Source of the DNA: Candidatus Izemoplasma sp.
GTDB taxonomy: Bacteria; Bacillota_I; Bacilli_A; Izemoplasmatales; Izemoplasmataceae
Reading direction: 5' to 3'
Assembly: GCA_007117885.1 (NCBI GenBank)
Contig: SKFS01000088.1
Coordinates: forward strand, 1 to 47,864
DNA length: 47,864 nt
Position numbers and translations under genes: made by a program. Shown one piece after another: positions 8,674-17,552 of this stretch (its first letter is position 1; every line of letters starts with the position of its first letter). Under the pieces are notes generated by a model. It searched no databases. It saw nothing but the letters and a program-made list of their open reading frames with translations, and was not told where the DNA came from.

Positions 8674-10215
8674 ATGGCCAAGCAAGAAAAAAACTTAGAC
8701 GATTTTTTTAAAAAAGTCGATCAGGATCCGAAAAACCCGCAAAAATCCAAAAAGAAGAAAGCTAAAGACGTTGATCCTAATAAAGAGACAACCTTTGATA
8801 AAATAGCACTTTTCTTCAAAAGCAACGTCGAACGGATCCGTTCTTACTCAACACGAAATCCCGATAAAGATGTGTCGACATTCCGTCGACGTTTACGCGT
8901 TTTCTACAAACGCCTTTTAAAACGGGCAAGCGATCGCTTTAGTTTTGAATCGGGTGTCGACATCTTAGATGAAACCAGCGTTCTTTACCGTCGTAATCGC
9001 GTTATTAAAAATATCCTTATCGTGACCAACTTAGTGTTCCTACTCTTTACCGTCATCGGTAATGAAAACCCGAATTACATTGTGATCTTTGGATTCGGTA
9101 TTTTAATGTTCGCAATTAACACAACACTAAAACGAATCATCAAAGAACAACCGCGGACACTCCTCAAACAACAGATGGCGATGTACATCGCCAGTGTCTA
9201 CATCATCTTAGCTTCCTTTGGTGTGTACATTAAACTCCGCGTGGGCGTTCGCCCTGACGAACTCGTTGACTTTTCGATCACCCAAGCAGGGTATGCGCTC
9301 ATTTACTTTGCTTTAGTTGTGATTGCGCTTTATCAAGATGCAACACTATTAAGAATTCTTTTCAAATGGGTTTTAGTACTGATGACAATTATTCACGTGA
9401 CGATTATGTACCCATTATATGAATACGCGGATTCCCTCGAAAACTTGTACAATTATTTGACACAGGATAATTACTATGTGACCGTTGACATCTTTTTACG
9501 CACCTTAGTCTTAATCATTTTTAATATCGCTCTGTATTCATCCGTTGCCATCGGTGAAATGATGAATGAGAAACGGAAAGAAGAACTCATTAAGCGCCGT
9601 GATATGGAAACGGACTTTAAAGCGGTTGTCGGCGATGTATTCGACGTAATCTCTGTATTCAACACCCACTCTGCAGAAGAAGATAGAACCAGTGCTCATC
9701 GTGTCGCAGAAATTGCCTCACGACTTGGTAATGTTCTTGGTTTAAGCCCCAACGTATGCACTGAAATCTTTGATTACTCGAAAATCCATGTCGATAAAGT
9801 CGACAACTTATCAATTTTGGAGTATGAAGCCAAAGAAGTTCTCAATGAAAAAGACTATCAAGTGATCCGTGAAAAAACGATACTGGGTAGCATTATCATC
9901 AAACGCCTACAACTTAACCAAAAAAGTGAGGATATCATACGTTCTCACTTCGAAAAAACCAACGATAAAACCTTTACTGAGCGAATGAAACGTATTCAGC
10001 GTAGTCAAGAAGGTCAAATCATTCTTATGGCGGAAATGTATGAGATTCTCCGTCAACCAAGAAACTATAAAACAGCGTTAACCCATAAGCGTGCTGTCGA
10101 ACTTCTCGAAACGGAGTTCAAAGATTATTTTGAACCTTACATCCTCGATCGGTTCATAAAATATAGCGGTGAGTTCGAAGATTATTACCAACGATTTAAG
10201 TTGAAATTAGCGTAA
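8674..10215 (+). CDS. Polytopic membrane protein with degenerate HD-GYP-like cytoplasmic domain
   Basis: Not a named family that I recognise. The first ~95 residues are highly charged and lysine-rich (SKKKKAKDVDP). About six or seven hydrophobic segments follow between residues 105 and 300 (such as ILIVTNLVFLLFTVIG and ALIYFALVVIALY). The C-terminal ~200 residues follow the HD-GYP outline: AHRVAEIASRLGNVLGL, then a position where HDIGK would be but IFDYSKIHVDK stands, then ILGSIIIKRL, IIRSHFEKTND, ILMAEMYEILRQPRNYKTALT. The metal-binding HD pair and the GYP triplet are missing, so c-di-GMP hydrolysis is unlikely; a sensing or scaffold role is inference. The ATG at 8674 is preferred over the track GTG at 8665 because AGGAAG lies upstream. 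A terminator follows. Confidence 0.7.
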   Translation: MAKQEKNLDDFFKKVDQDPKNPQKSKKKKAKDVDPNKETTFDKIALFFKSNVERIRSYSTRNPDKDVSTFRRRLRVFYKRLLKRASDRFSFESGVDILDETSVLYRRNRVIKNILIVTNLVFLLFTVIGNENPNYIVIFGFGILMFAINTTLKRIIKEQPRTLLKQQMAMYIASVYIILASFGVYIKLRVGVRPDELVDFSITQAGYALIYFALVVIALYQDATLLRILFKWVLVLMTIIHVTIMYPLYEYADSLENLYNYLTQDNYYVTVDIFLRTLVLIIFNIALYSSVAIGEMMNEKRKEELIKRRDMETDFKAVVGDVFDVISVFNTHSAEEDRTSAHRVAEIASRLGNVLGLSPNVCTEIFDYSKIHVDKVDNLSILEYEAKEVLNEKDYQVIREKTILGSIIIKRLQLNQKSEDIIRSHFEKTNDKTFTERMKRIQRSQEGQIILMAEMYEILRQPRNYKTALTHKRAVELLETEFKDYFEPYILDRFIKYSGEFEDYYQRFKLKLA

Positions 10216-10243
10216 CCTTTTACGTCGGAATAAATAGAACCGT

Positions 10244-10271
10244 AAACACATCGTTTCGATGTGTTTTTTTT
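10244..10271 (+). terminator. Intrinsic terminator after the HD-GYP-like gene
   Basis: A perfect 10-bp stem, AAACACATCG and CGATGTGTTT, with a TTT loop and a run of eight T (10264-10271). It separates the membrane protein gene from the glutamate operon. Confidence 0.93.
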
Positions 10272-10286
10272 GATTTAATCGAAAAT

Positions 10287-10300
10287 TACAAGCGCTTTCA
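10287..10300 (+). promoter_or_regulatory. Candidate cre (CcpA site) upstream of glm promoter
   Basis: TACAAGCGCTTTCA matches the cre consensus TGWAARCGNTNWCA at 12 of 14 positions. Its centre lies near -58 from the predicted start point, a position where CcpA activates in Bacillus (as at ackA) rather than blocks. Assignment rests on consensus only; no ccpA gene is in the window. Confidence 0.4.
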
Positions 10301-10318
10301 CTTTTTTGCGAAAAAGGC

Positions 10319-10346
10319 TTGATTTCTCACTCATACGCGATATAAT
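10319..10346 (+). promoter_or_regulatory. Promoter of the glutamate fermentation operon
   Basis: TTGATT, 16 bases, TATAAT. Predicted transcription start is near 10352, giving a leader of about 205 bases before glmS. Confidence 0.75.
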
Positions 10347-10351
10347 TAAAA

Positions 10352-10557
10352 ATGTATTAAGCAATAAAAACCTATGACAAGATTGATCGGGGTAACGCTG
10401 ATGATTCGCATGCAAATTACTACCTTGAATACCATCTTAATAAACGCCGTATCCTTAGGGAACGACAAGGTTTTTTGCTTAACAAAAAATACGATATTCT
10501 AAGGATGATTTTTGTCAAAAATTGTCCTTTTTGTTAGGGTAATCTAGGAGGAATCCC
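10352..10557 (+). promoter_or_regulatory. Long structured leader with terminator/antiterminator pairings (possible riboswitch or attenuator)
   Basis: About 205 bases, no ORF. The 3' part holds a 13-bp hairpin, AAGGATGATTTTT (10501-10513) with AAAAATTGTCCTT (10517-10529), ending in five T and placed before the ribosome site AGGAGG. The start of this hairpin can instead pair upstream: ATCCTTAG (10451-10458) is an exact complement of CTAAGGAT (10499-10506), extendable by G-U pairs, and encloses a small stem TTTTTTG/CAAAAAA (10471-10489). The 5' part (about 10379-10438) can fold with AAGAT/ATCTT and GGTA/TACC. I see no B12 box, T-box or other motif I know. The ligand is unknown; the regulation is inferred from the competing pairings. 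Confidence 0.6.
10501..10535 (+). terminator. Terminator-like hairpin in the glmS leader
   Basis: 13 paired positions (two G-U), GTC loop, then TTTTTGTT. It lies downstream of the promoter and upstream of the glmS ribosome site, so it would stop transcription before the operon unless the antiterminator forms. Confidence 0.65.
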
Positions 10558-10962
10558 ATGAAAACTATTGTCATTGGTGTCATCGGTGCTGATGTGCATG
10601 CAGTCGGGAATAAAATCATTGAGCATGTTTTAACTGAACAGGGTTACAATGTGGTCAATGTGGGTGTCTTAAGTACACAAGAAGATTTCATTCATGCGGC
10701 GATTGAAACGGATGCGGACGCGATTATGGTCTCATCGCTTTATGGCCATGGTGAAATCGACTGTAAATATATGCGTGAAAACTGTGTCGAAGCCGGGATC
10801 GGTAAAGTGAAACTGTACGTCGGTGGAAATATCGTGGTCGGTAAACAAGATTTTAAAGAAGTCGAACAACGCTTTAAAAAAATGGGCTTTGATCGTGTTT
10901 ATCCACCCGGCACAAATATCGAAGATGCGATTGCGCATCTAAGAGAGGATTTGGGTGAGTAA
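10558..10962 (+). CDS. glmS: Glutamate mutase sigma (B12-binding) subunit
   Basis: Small subunit of adenosylcobalamin-dependent glutamate mutase, which rearranges L-glutamate to (2S,3S)-3-methylaspartate. The 134-residue protein is a cobalamin-binding Rossmann-like domain with the base-off/His-on signature DVHAVG (His14 ligates cobalt), [14 protein letters not shown] and the GG of [22 protein letters not shown] precedes the ATG. The stop overlaps the mutL start (TAATG), indicating translational coupling. It is the first gene of the methylaspartate operon. This glmS is not the glucosamine synthase of the same symbol. Confidence 0.96.
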   Translation: MKTIVIGVIGADVHAVGNKIIEHVLTEQGYNVVNVGVLSTQEDFIHAAIETDADAIMVSSLYGHGEIDCKYMRENCVEAGIGKVKLYVGGNIVVGKQDFKEVEQRFKKMGFDRVYPPGTNIEDAIAHLREDLGE

Positions 10963-12338
10963 TGAGTGTTCATCTGCTTGTAGATTTTGGCTCGACGTAT
11001 ACAAAACTTACAGCGGTCGACTTAGAAGAAGAACGCATTGTAGGAACATCTAAAGCGATGACAACTGTAAAAACGAATGTCTTGGATGGCTTTAATAATG
11101 CCATGGATAAGCTTAAAAACACCCATCCAGACATGAAGGAAATTACAGCTATTTCAGCATGCTCAAGCGCTGCTGGAGGACTAAAAATGGCTGCGATTGG
11201 CCTCGTAGAGGAACTCACAGTAGAAGCCGCTAAACGAGCCTGCTTAGGGGCGGGAGCCCTCGTTAACACGGTTTTTAGTCACCATTTAAGCCGCAAAGAA
11301 ATCAAACAGTTAAAAAACGCCGACATTGATATTATCTTACTTGCCGGGGGCACAGACGGCGGGAACAAAGAATGCATTCTTCATAACGCAAAAAAACTTG
11401 CCGATGCGAAACTCTCTGTGCCAATTATTGTCGCTGGAAATAAAGACGCGCAAGATGAAATCGAAGAAATCTTTGAAGCGAGCAACATTGAATATTACAT
11501 TGTTGAAAACGTGATGCCGAAACTTAAGCAATTGAATGTTAAAGAAGCTAAAGAAGTCATCCGTCAAATATTCATTACAAAAATCATTGAAGCCAAGGGA
11601 ATAAAAAAAGCTGAAGAACAAACCGGAGAGATTATTATGCCAACCCCTGAAGCGGTTTTAATCGCTGCAGAACTCTTAGCAAAAGGGCATGAAGACGTCG
11701 AAGGTTTCGGTGAACTTATGGTCATTGATATTGGTGGTGCGACCACCGATGTGCATACTATTGGCGCCGGGTTTCCTAAACGCTCAGAAGTGATTTTTAA
11801 AGGTCTACAAGAACCGTTTGCGAAGCGTACTGTGGAAGGTGACCTCGGCATGCGTTACAGCGCAAATGCCTTAGTGAGCCTTGTTTCACCGTATGAGTTT
11901 AAACAGTATTCAAGCTATCAACACGATATCGGTGAAGCCGCTAAAAAACGCCATGAAAATGTCGATTATCTTCCGGAATCTGATGAAGAAAAAGAGTTTG
12001 ATCGTGCCTTAGCGAAGATTTGCTGTGACTATTCAATGAGCCGTCATGTTGGTCAAGTTGAAGTCGTCTATACACCGCTTGGAAATATGTACTATCAAAC
12101 CGGTAAAGACCTTACCGATATTCGTTATGTGATTGGCACGGGTGGAGTTTTAATCAACAATGAAAACGCCAAAGACATCCTCCGTGAAGTCAACCAAAAA
12201 AGCAATAAAAAACTTGAACTCCGACCCACCGATCCGATTTTCCTAATCGATCAACTGTATATATTATCGGCGATGGGACTGCTCGGACAAAAGTACCCAA
12301 AGCTCGCCATCAAACTTATGAAAAGACACTTGGAGTAG
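10962..12338 (+). CDS. glmL: Glutamate mutase reactivating factor (MutL/GlmL family)
   Basis: ASKHA-fold ATPase found between the two glutamate mutase subunit genes in fermenting clostridia, thought to exchange damaged cobalamin on the mutase. Phosphate-binding motifs are seen: LLVDFGSTYTKLTAVD at the N-terminus, LLAGGTDGGNKE (about residue 127), and VIDIGGATTDVHT (about residue 252). The length of 458 is normal. It is unrelated to the mismatch repair protein MutL. The ATG overlaps the glmS stop, and glmE starts 6 bases after its end. Its placement supports operon function with glmS and glmE. Confidence 0.93.
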   Translation: MSVHLLVDFGSTYTKLTAVDLEEERIVGTSKAMTTVKTNVLDGFNNAMDKLKNTHPDMKEITAISACSSAAGGLKMAAIGLVEELTVEAAKRACLGAGALVNTVFSHHLSRKEIKQLKNADIDIILLAGGTDGGNKECILHNAKKLADAKLSVPIIVAGNKDAQDEIEEIFEASNIEYYIVENVMPKLKQLNVKEAKEVIRQIFITKIIEAKGIKKAEEQTGEIIMPTPEAVLIAAELLAKGHEDVEGFGELMVIDIGGATTDVHTIGAGFPKRSEVIFKGLQEPFAKRTVEGDLGMRYSANALVSLVSPYEFKQYSSYQHDIGEAAKKRHENVDYLPESDEEKEFDRALAKICCDYSMSRHVGQVEVVYTPLGNMYYQTGKDLTDIRYVIGTGGVLINNENAKDILREVNQKSNKKLELRPTDPIFLIDQLYILSAMGLLGQKYPKLAIKLMKRHLE

Positions 12339-12344
12339 ATAGCT

Positions 12345-13826
12345 ATGATTGAAAATAAGAAATTAGACTGGGATTATTTTTTAAAAAAACGCGCACAAAT
12401 ACTACGGCAATGGGAAACTGGATCGAGCCCATTGCTTGATTTTGAGTCAGCGATTGAAACCTTAAAGAACATCCCTGAAGATAAAAACTTTGCCTTAAAA
12501 CTTCGCAAAGCAAAAGCCTCAGGAGAAACGATGATTCAACCGCGTGCAGGCGTCGCTGTACTCGATGAACACATCGCTTTACTAAAATACCTTCAAGAGG
12601 TTGGCGAAGCCGACTTTTTGCCCTCGACAATTGACTCCTATACCCGCCAAAACCGTTATCAAAATGCTCTAGATGGCATTAAAGAATCGGAAAAAATGGG
12701 CCGGAGCATGTTAAACGGTTTTCCCGCCGTAAACTATGGTGTTGAAGGCTGTAAAAAAGTTATTGATGCTCTAAACGTACCGCTTCAAGCGCGTCACGGT
12801 ACGCCCGATGCGCGCCTGCTTACCGAAATCATTCATGCCGCAGGATGGACCTCTAATGAAGGTGGCGGCATATCCTATAACATCCCTTATGCAAAAAGTA
12901 TTGGCTTAGAAGACACGATCCGTTATTGGCAATATTGCGATCGTTTAGTTGGCTTTTACGCTGAACAAGGCATTGAACTTAACCGCGAACCGTATGGTCC
13001 TTTAACCGGCACATTAGTCCCCCCATCGATTTCACATACCGTGGCCATTATCGAAGCCTTGCTCGCTGCCGAACAAGGGGTTAAAAACATCACTGTTGGG
13101 TATGGTCAAGGGGGCAATATCGTTCAGGATGTGGCGGCGCTTCAAACCTTAGATGAACTCACTAACTACTACTTAAAACTCTTCGGTTATAACGATGTCT
13201 TTGTCACCACCGTCTTCCATCAATGGATGGGTGGTTTTCCCGCAGACGAAGCGAAATCAGTGGGCCTCATCGGTTTAGCCTCAACCGTGGCTGCACTCGG
13301 AAAAGCCACAAAAATGATCACTAAATCCCCCCATGAATCGCAAGGTGTGCCAACGAAAGAAGCCAATGCCGAAGGCTTGCGCGCTTCGAAAATGGTGACA
13401 CGTCTTTTAAAGGAACAGAGCATGCCGTCATCCACAGAACTCTCCACAGAAAAAGAACTCATAAAAAAAGAAGTGAATAATCTAATATACGCAACCTTAA
13501 ATGTTGGCAAAGGCGATCTTGCTAAAGGTGTTGTCAAAGCTTTTGAAATGGGTTTAATTGACATTCCTTTCGCGCCGAGTGAAATGAACGCAGGGAAAAT
13601 CTTACCCGCCCGTGACATCGACGGAAAAATTCGCATCTTAGAATTTGGTAACCTTGCTTTTGATCAAGAAATTAAAGCACTTCATAAAAAAGCGTTAGAA
13701 AAACGCGCTGAAGTTGAAGGGCGTAAAGTTTCTTTCCAAATGACGATTGATGATGTTTACGCCGTGAGTCAAGGTGTTTTAGTTGGGAAGCCTAGAAGAA
13801 AGGATGAGCAAAATGAAAATCATTGA
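12345..13826 (+). CDS. glmE: Glutamate mutase epsilon (catalytic) subunit
   Basis: Catalytic TIM-barrel subunit that binds glutamate and, with GlmS and B12, carries out the carbon-skeleton rearrangement. The 493 residues are near the 483 of Clostridium cochlearium. Family sequence is clear throughout: GGSSPLLD-like start ([14 protein letters not shown]), [71 protein letters not shown] and [24 protein letters not shown] precedes the ATG. The 3' end overlaps the next gene by 14 bases in another frame, showing tight coupling. Confidence 0.96.
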   Translation: MIENKKLDWDYFLKKRAQILRQWETGSSPLLDFESAIETLKNIPEDKNFALKLRKAKASGETMIQPRAGVAVLDEHIALLKYLQEVGEADFLPSTIDSYTRQNRYQNALDGIKESEKMGRSMLNGFPAVNYGVEGCKKVIDALNVPLQARHGTPDARLLTEIIHAAGWTSNEGGGISYNIPYAKSIGLEDTIRYWQYCDRLVGFYAEQGIELNREPYGPLTGTLVPPSISHTVAIIEALLAAEQGVKNITVGYGQGGNIVQDVAALQTLDELTNYYLKLFGYNDVFVTTVFHQWMGGFPADEAKSVGLIGLASTVAALGKATKMITKSPHESQGVPTKEANAEGLRASKMVTRLLKEQSMPSSTELSTEKELIKKEVNNLIYATLNVGKGDLAKGVVKAFEMGLIDIPFAPSEMNAGKILPARDIDGKIRILEFGNLAFDQEIKALHKKALEKRAEVEGRKVSFQMTIDDVYAVSQGVLVGKPRRKDEQNENH

Positions 13827-15063
13827 TGTTCGTTGTTCAACGGGCGTAACAGGGTTTTACTTCGACGATCAAAACGCGATTAAATCGGGCGCATTAATGG
13901 ATGGTTTTATGTATCAAGGCGAACCCCAAACACCCAAGTTTAACGCCATTCGCCAAGCCGGTGAATCATTGTCAATCATGCTTATTTTAGAAGATGAAAC
14001 CATCGCCTATGGTGACGCTGCAGCCGTTCAGTACTCTGGTGCGGGTGGTCGTGATCCACTCTTTTTAGCCGAGGAAGGGAAAACCTTTTTCGAGCAGCAC
14101 GTCAAACCACGCCTTATCGGACGGGACGTGCGAAAGTTTAAAGCCAATGCCGAATACTTCGACAGCTTAAAAATCGCTGGAGAACTTATGCACACTGCGA
14201 TTCGCTATGGCATTACGAGCGCCCTACTTGATGCGACGGCGAAAGCCAATCGTTTAACCATTCCTGAAATAGTACGCAAAGAGTATAAGCTCACCAACAA
14301 GCACTACACTGCGATTCCTATCTTCGCTCAAACTGGTGACGAACGTTATGCCAATGTCGATAAAATGATATTAAAAGAAGTTGATGTTTTACCCCACGCC
14401 CTCATTAACAACATCGACACAAAACTAGGGCGTCAAGGCGAAATCTTAAAAGAATATATTATGTGGCTACGCAATCGCATCCTCGCTAAGCGTGCCCGTG
14501 AAACATACCAACCCATCCTACATATTGACGTTTATGGAACCATTGGCATTATTTTTAATTATGACTACCCAAAAATCTTCAAATATTTAAAAGAACTCTC
14601 AGATATCGCCCATCCCTTTACGTTAAGAATCGAAGGCCCCATCGATCAAGGCAACCGTGAAGAGACGATGATTGCCTTAAAAACTTTACGTGAAATGATT
14701 GATGCTGATGATGACGTGAATGTTGAAATCGTTGCCGATGAATGGTGCAACACCTTTGAAGACGTGAAATATTTCACCGACCATAAGGCGGGTCACATGG
14801 TCCAGGTGAAAACGCCTGATCTCGGTGGCGTCAACAATATAATCGAAGCCTTACGCTATTGCCTCAAGCATAACATGGGGGCCTATAGTGGCGGGTCATG
14901 CAATGAAACCAACATCTCAGCGGAAATCACCACGTCAATTGCCATTGCCTGTGAAGCATCACAATGTTTAGCGAAACCCGGAATGGGCGCGGATGAAGGC
15001 ATCATGATTGTCAAAAACCATATGCAACGGACACTCGAACTTATAAGGAGGCGTTCCTCATGA
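13813..15063 (+). CDS. mal: Methylaspartate ammonia-lyase
   Basis: Enolase-superfamily enzyme that removes ammonia from 3-methylaspartate to give mesaconate, using Mg2+. It is 416 residues from the chosen start, close to the 413 of Clostridium tetanomorphum. The start [19 protein letters not shown] matches the family; the track start at 13783 lies inside glmE and lacks a ribosome site, whereas GAAAGG lies 9 bases before 13813 (an ATG at 13804 is also possible). Catalytic regions are VLPHALINN (base His), HIDVYGTIG and RIEGPIDQ and ADEWCNT (metal ligands), and [12 protein letters not shown] (base Lys, about residue 333). The stop overlaps citD (ATGA). Confidence 0.96.
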   Translation: MKIIDVRCSTGVTGFYFDDQNAIKSGALMDGFMYQGEPQTPKFNAIRQAGESLSIMLILEDETIAYGDAAAVQYSGAGGRDPLFLAEEGKTFFEQHVKPRLIGRDVRKFKANAEYFDSLKIAGELMHTAIRYGITSALLDATAKANRLTIPEIVRKEYKLTNKHYTAIPIFAQTGDERYANVDKMILKEVDVLPHALINNIDTKLGRQGEILKEYIMWLRNRILAKRARETYQPILHIDVYGTIGIIFNYDYPKIFKYLKELSDIAHPFTLRIEGPIDQGNREETMIALKTLREMIDADDDVNVEIVADEWCNTFEDVKYFTDHKAGHMVQVKTPDLGGVNNIIEALRYCLKHNMGAYSGGSCNETNISAEITTSIAIACEASQCLAKPGMGADEGIMIVKNHMQRTLELIRRRSS

Positions 15064-15320
15064 ACAACATTGTTGTTGGTAGCTTAGAATCAAGTGATTG
15101 TCTAATGACTCTAAGTCCTCATGAAAGCCGAAAAATCACCATTGAAAGCATCGTATACGATGCATACTACGAAGCGATTCATCAAGCAATCACGACCCTT
15201 TTGGATGAACATAATCTTCATCAAGTGCATGTCCTATGCCAAGATAAAGGTGCCTTAGAATACACGATAAAAGCACGACTCAAAACCGCTATCTTACGCT
15301 ACAAGGAGGTACGATCATGA
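15060..15320 (+). CDS. citD: Citrate/citramalate lyase acyl carrier protein (gamma subunit)
   Basis: Carries the 2'-(5''-phosphoribosyl)-3'-dephospho-CoA group of the lyase complex. The 86-residue product has the attachment motif GSLESSD (Ser11 expected), ITIESIVYDAYYEAIHQAI, and the terminal CQDKGALEYTIKARLKTAILR of the family. It is a few residues shorter than CitD of Klebsiella at the N-terminus. AAGGAGG precedes the start. It overlaps both neighbours by 4 bases. Context with mal suggests that it serves citramalate rather than citrate cleavage; sequence alone does not separate the two. Confidence 0.92.
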   Translation: MNNIVVGSLESSDCLMTLSPHESRKITIESIVYDAYYEAIHQAITTLLDEHNLHQVHVLCQDKGALEYTIKARLKTAILRYKEVRS

Positions 15321-16132
15321 GTCGTAGTTTTTTGTTTATTCCTGGTGATGTTCCAAGGATGATTCAACAACTAGAAATTTTCTCTGCCGATAGTGTCATC
15401 CTCGATTTTGAAGACAGTGTTGCCACACATCAAAAAGATGAAGCGCGCAACCTCGTCGAAAGCTTTTTAACTCAACACCATTTCACCACCCCGGCGATCT
15501 ATGTTCGCATTAATGCAACGGACAGTGATGAATTTATTGCCGATATGCAAACACTGAAAAATCTACCGATTAAAGGCATTGTTTTACCCAAAGCTTCGTT
15601 AGCTGCCATTGAAACAGTCACAAAACATTTAACCTTGCCCATCATTGCTTTATTAGAAACGCCATCAGGCTTTTTATCGCTTCCTGACATTGCCCAACAT
15701 CCAAGTGTCGAAGGACTCTTGCTAGGGGCTGAAGATCTCGCGAAATCATTAGATTTAGAACGCACTGTTTCAGGTGAAGAAATACTTTATTTCCGCAGTC
15801 AGCTCGTCTTAACTGCGAAAGCCTATCATAAATATGCGATTGACACGCCTTTTACGAACACCACGTCCGATATCGGATTACTAGAAGATATTAAGCGATC
15901 TAGACAACTTGGTTTCGATGCCAAAGCCGCCATTCATCCAAACCACATTAGTGCCATTAATCAGCACTTTTCACCGAGTGAAGCGGCGATTCATGAAGCG
16001 CGGCGAATTATGACCATTGCCGAAAAACAGCAATCGGTTCGTTTTAGTCTCGATGGCCGCATGATCGATAAACCAATCATTGACCGTGCAAAAAAAACAC
16101 TCGATTTAGCCAAGCGTTATCGCTTATTATAA
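15317..16132 (+). CDS. citE: Citrate/citramalate lyase beta subunit
   Basis: Lyase subunit that cleaves the acyl-ACP thioester, here probably (3S)-citramalyl-ACP to pyruvate plus acetyl-ACP. It is a HpcH/HpaI-like TIM barrel of 271 residues, with RSFLFIPGDVPRMI at the N-terminus, ADSVILDFEDSV (Mg2+ and substrate region), ALLETPSGF, LLLGAEDLAKSL and KAAIHPNHISAIN. The length is slightly below the usual 290. AAGGAGG precedes the start. It follows citD with a 4-base overlap and precedes citF by 9 bases. Confidence 0.94.
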   Translation: MSRSFLFIPGDVPRMIQQLEIFSADSVILDFEDSVATHQKDEARNLVESFLTQHHFTTPAIYVRINATDSDEFIADMQTLKNLPIKGIVLPKASLAAIETVTKHLTLPIIALLETPSGFLSLPDIAQHPSVEGLLLGAEDLAKSLDLERTVSGEEILYFRSQLVLTAKAYHKYAIDTPFTNTTSDIGLLEDIKRSRQLGFDAKAAIHPNHISAINQHFSPSEAAIHEARRIMTIAEKQQSVRFSLDGRMIDKPIIDRAKKTLDLAKRYRLL

Positions 16133-16141
16133 GGAGGGCGT

Positions 16142-17548
16142 ATGCAACCAATCTACCATTCACTCGAAGCACTGTTTAACGACCTGCCTCTTAAGGATGG
16201 TCTAAACATTTCGTTCCACCATCATTTGCGTAATGGCGATGCCACCCAAAACCTCATCTTAAGCTACTTAAGAAAACAACAACTCAACGACTTAAACCTT
16301 TATCCATCCGCAATATTTCCTGTTCATACAGAACTCTTAACACTCCTAAAAGAAGGCCGTGTTAAAAACATTACCACCAACTACATCAATGGCCCAGTGG
16401 CTGAATTCTTAGCGTCTAACCCGCTCCCAGGCCAACTAAAAATGCAAACCCATGGCGGCCGAGCGCGAGCGATTATTAAAGGTGAAACGACGATTGACAT
16501 CGCGTTTATTGCCGCCCCGATCGTTGACGCTCAAGGCAATGCTGCAGGCTATGATGGTCCCTCAGCGTGCGGGAGTTTAGGCTATGCCATCGAAGACAGT
16601 CAGTACGCAAAAAAAACCGTACTCATTACTGACCATCGGGTTGAGAAACTTCCTCAATATGAGATTAAATCTAAGGATGTTGACGCAATACTATGCGTTG
16701 ATTCACTCGGTAATCGTGAAGGCATCGTCAGTGGTACGACCGCCATTACCAAAGACCCAGTCGGCTTAAAAATCGCTAATAACGCGGCCCGTTTAATCGA
16801 TGAACTCAAGTTAGTTAAACCCGGCATGAACTTTCAAAGTGGTGCCGGCGGTATCAGTTTGAAAGTCACCGATCATTTACGTGAAATGCTTCGTGCCCGC
16901 AACGTAAAAGCCGGGTTTTTCTCAGGCGGCATCACACAAAGTCATGTGGAAATGTTAAACGAAGGATTAGTGGAACGTTTGTACGATGTCCAATGCTTCG
17001 ATTTAGCCGCCATCCAAAGTTTAAAAACAAACCCCTCGCATATTGCCATCAGTGCTAGCGACTATGCTAACCCAGACAACCAAAACCGCGTCATCAAAAA
17101 TCTCGACCTCGTAATTTTAGGGGCGACAGAGATCGATCTTAACTTTAACGTTAACGTAACAACTGACTCCTATAACACCATCATCGGTGGTTCTGGAGGC
17201 CATAGTGATACCGCGACAGATAGCTTTGTAAGCCTCATTGTAACACCCCTTTTTAAAGCCCGCACACCGATCATTAAAAAACGTGTGAACACCATTACCA
17301 CCCGTGGTAAAAACATCGATATTTTAGTGACCGAACGAGGGATTGCGATCAACCCTCTACGCCTGGATTTACTAGATCGATTAAAAGAGAGTCACCTGCC
17401 GATTTACCCTATCGAAGCGCTTTTAGAAAAAGCCTATGCTTACACTGGAATCCCCCAAGAATACGATCTTAGAGATCAACCTTTAGGTGTTGTTGAAGAT
17501 CGGGATGGCCAGATTATTGATACACTCTACACTAAAAAAAGAAGGTGA
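16142..17548 (+). CDS. citF: Citrate/citramalate lyase alpha subunit (CoA/ACP transferase)
   Basis: Moves the ACP from acetyl-ACP to the incoming acid, giving citramalyl-ACP or citryl-ACP and free acetate. The 468 residues are typical of CitF (about 500), with LNISFHHHLRNGD near the start, QTHGGRARAI, IAFIAAPIVDAQGNAAGYDGPSACGSLGYA, FQSGAGGISLKV, GFFSGGITQSHVEML and IIGGSGGHSDTA. AAGGAGGGCGT precedes the ATG. The neighbours glmE and mal make citramalate the likely substrate, as in the citramalate lyase of Clostridium tetanomorphum; this is inference from context. Confidence 0.94.
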   Translation: MQPIYHSLEALFNDLPLKDGLNISFHHHLRNGDATQNLILSYLRKQQLNDLNLYPSAIFPVHTELLTLLKEGRVKNITTNYINGPVAEFLASNPLPGQLKMQTHGGRARAIIKGETTIDIAFIAAPIVDAQGNAAGYDGPSACGSLGYAIEDSQYAKKTVLITDHRVEKLPQYEIKSKDVDAILCVDSLGNREGIVSGTTAITKDPVGLKIANNAARLIDELKLVKPGMNFQSGAGGISLKVTDHLREMLRARNVKAGFFSGGITQSHVEMLNEGLVERLYDVQCFDLAAIQSLKTNPSHIAISASDYANPDNQNRVIKNLDLVILGATEIDLNFNVNVTTDSYNTIIGGSGGHSDTATDSFVSLIVTPLFKARTPIIKKRVNTITTRGKNIDILVTERGIAINPLRLDLLDRLKESHLPIYPIEALLEKAYAYTGIPQEYDLRDQPLGVVEDRDGQIIDTLYTKKRR

Positions 17549-17552
17549 GACA

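Noticed and set aside
10381-10430. Resemblance of GATGATTCGC in the glmS leader to the tetrahydrofolate riboswitch core
   Set aside because: Only ten bases match; the partner strand (GAATCATT-like) and the closing GGAG/CTCC stem are absent.
10352-10557. Cobalamin riboswitch, expected because the mutase uses B12
   Set aside because: No B12 box or other conserved core segment could be found on the plus strand.
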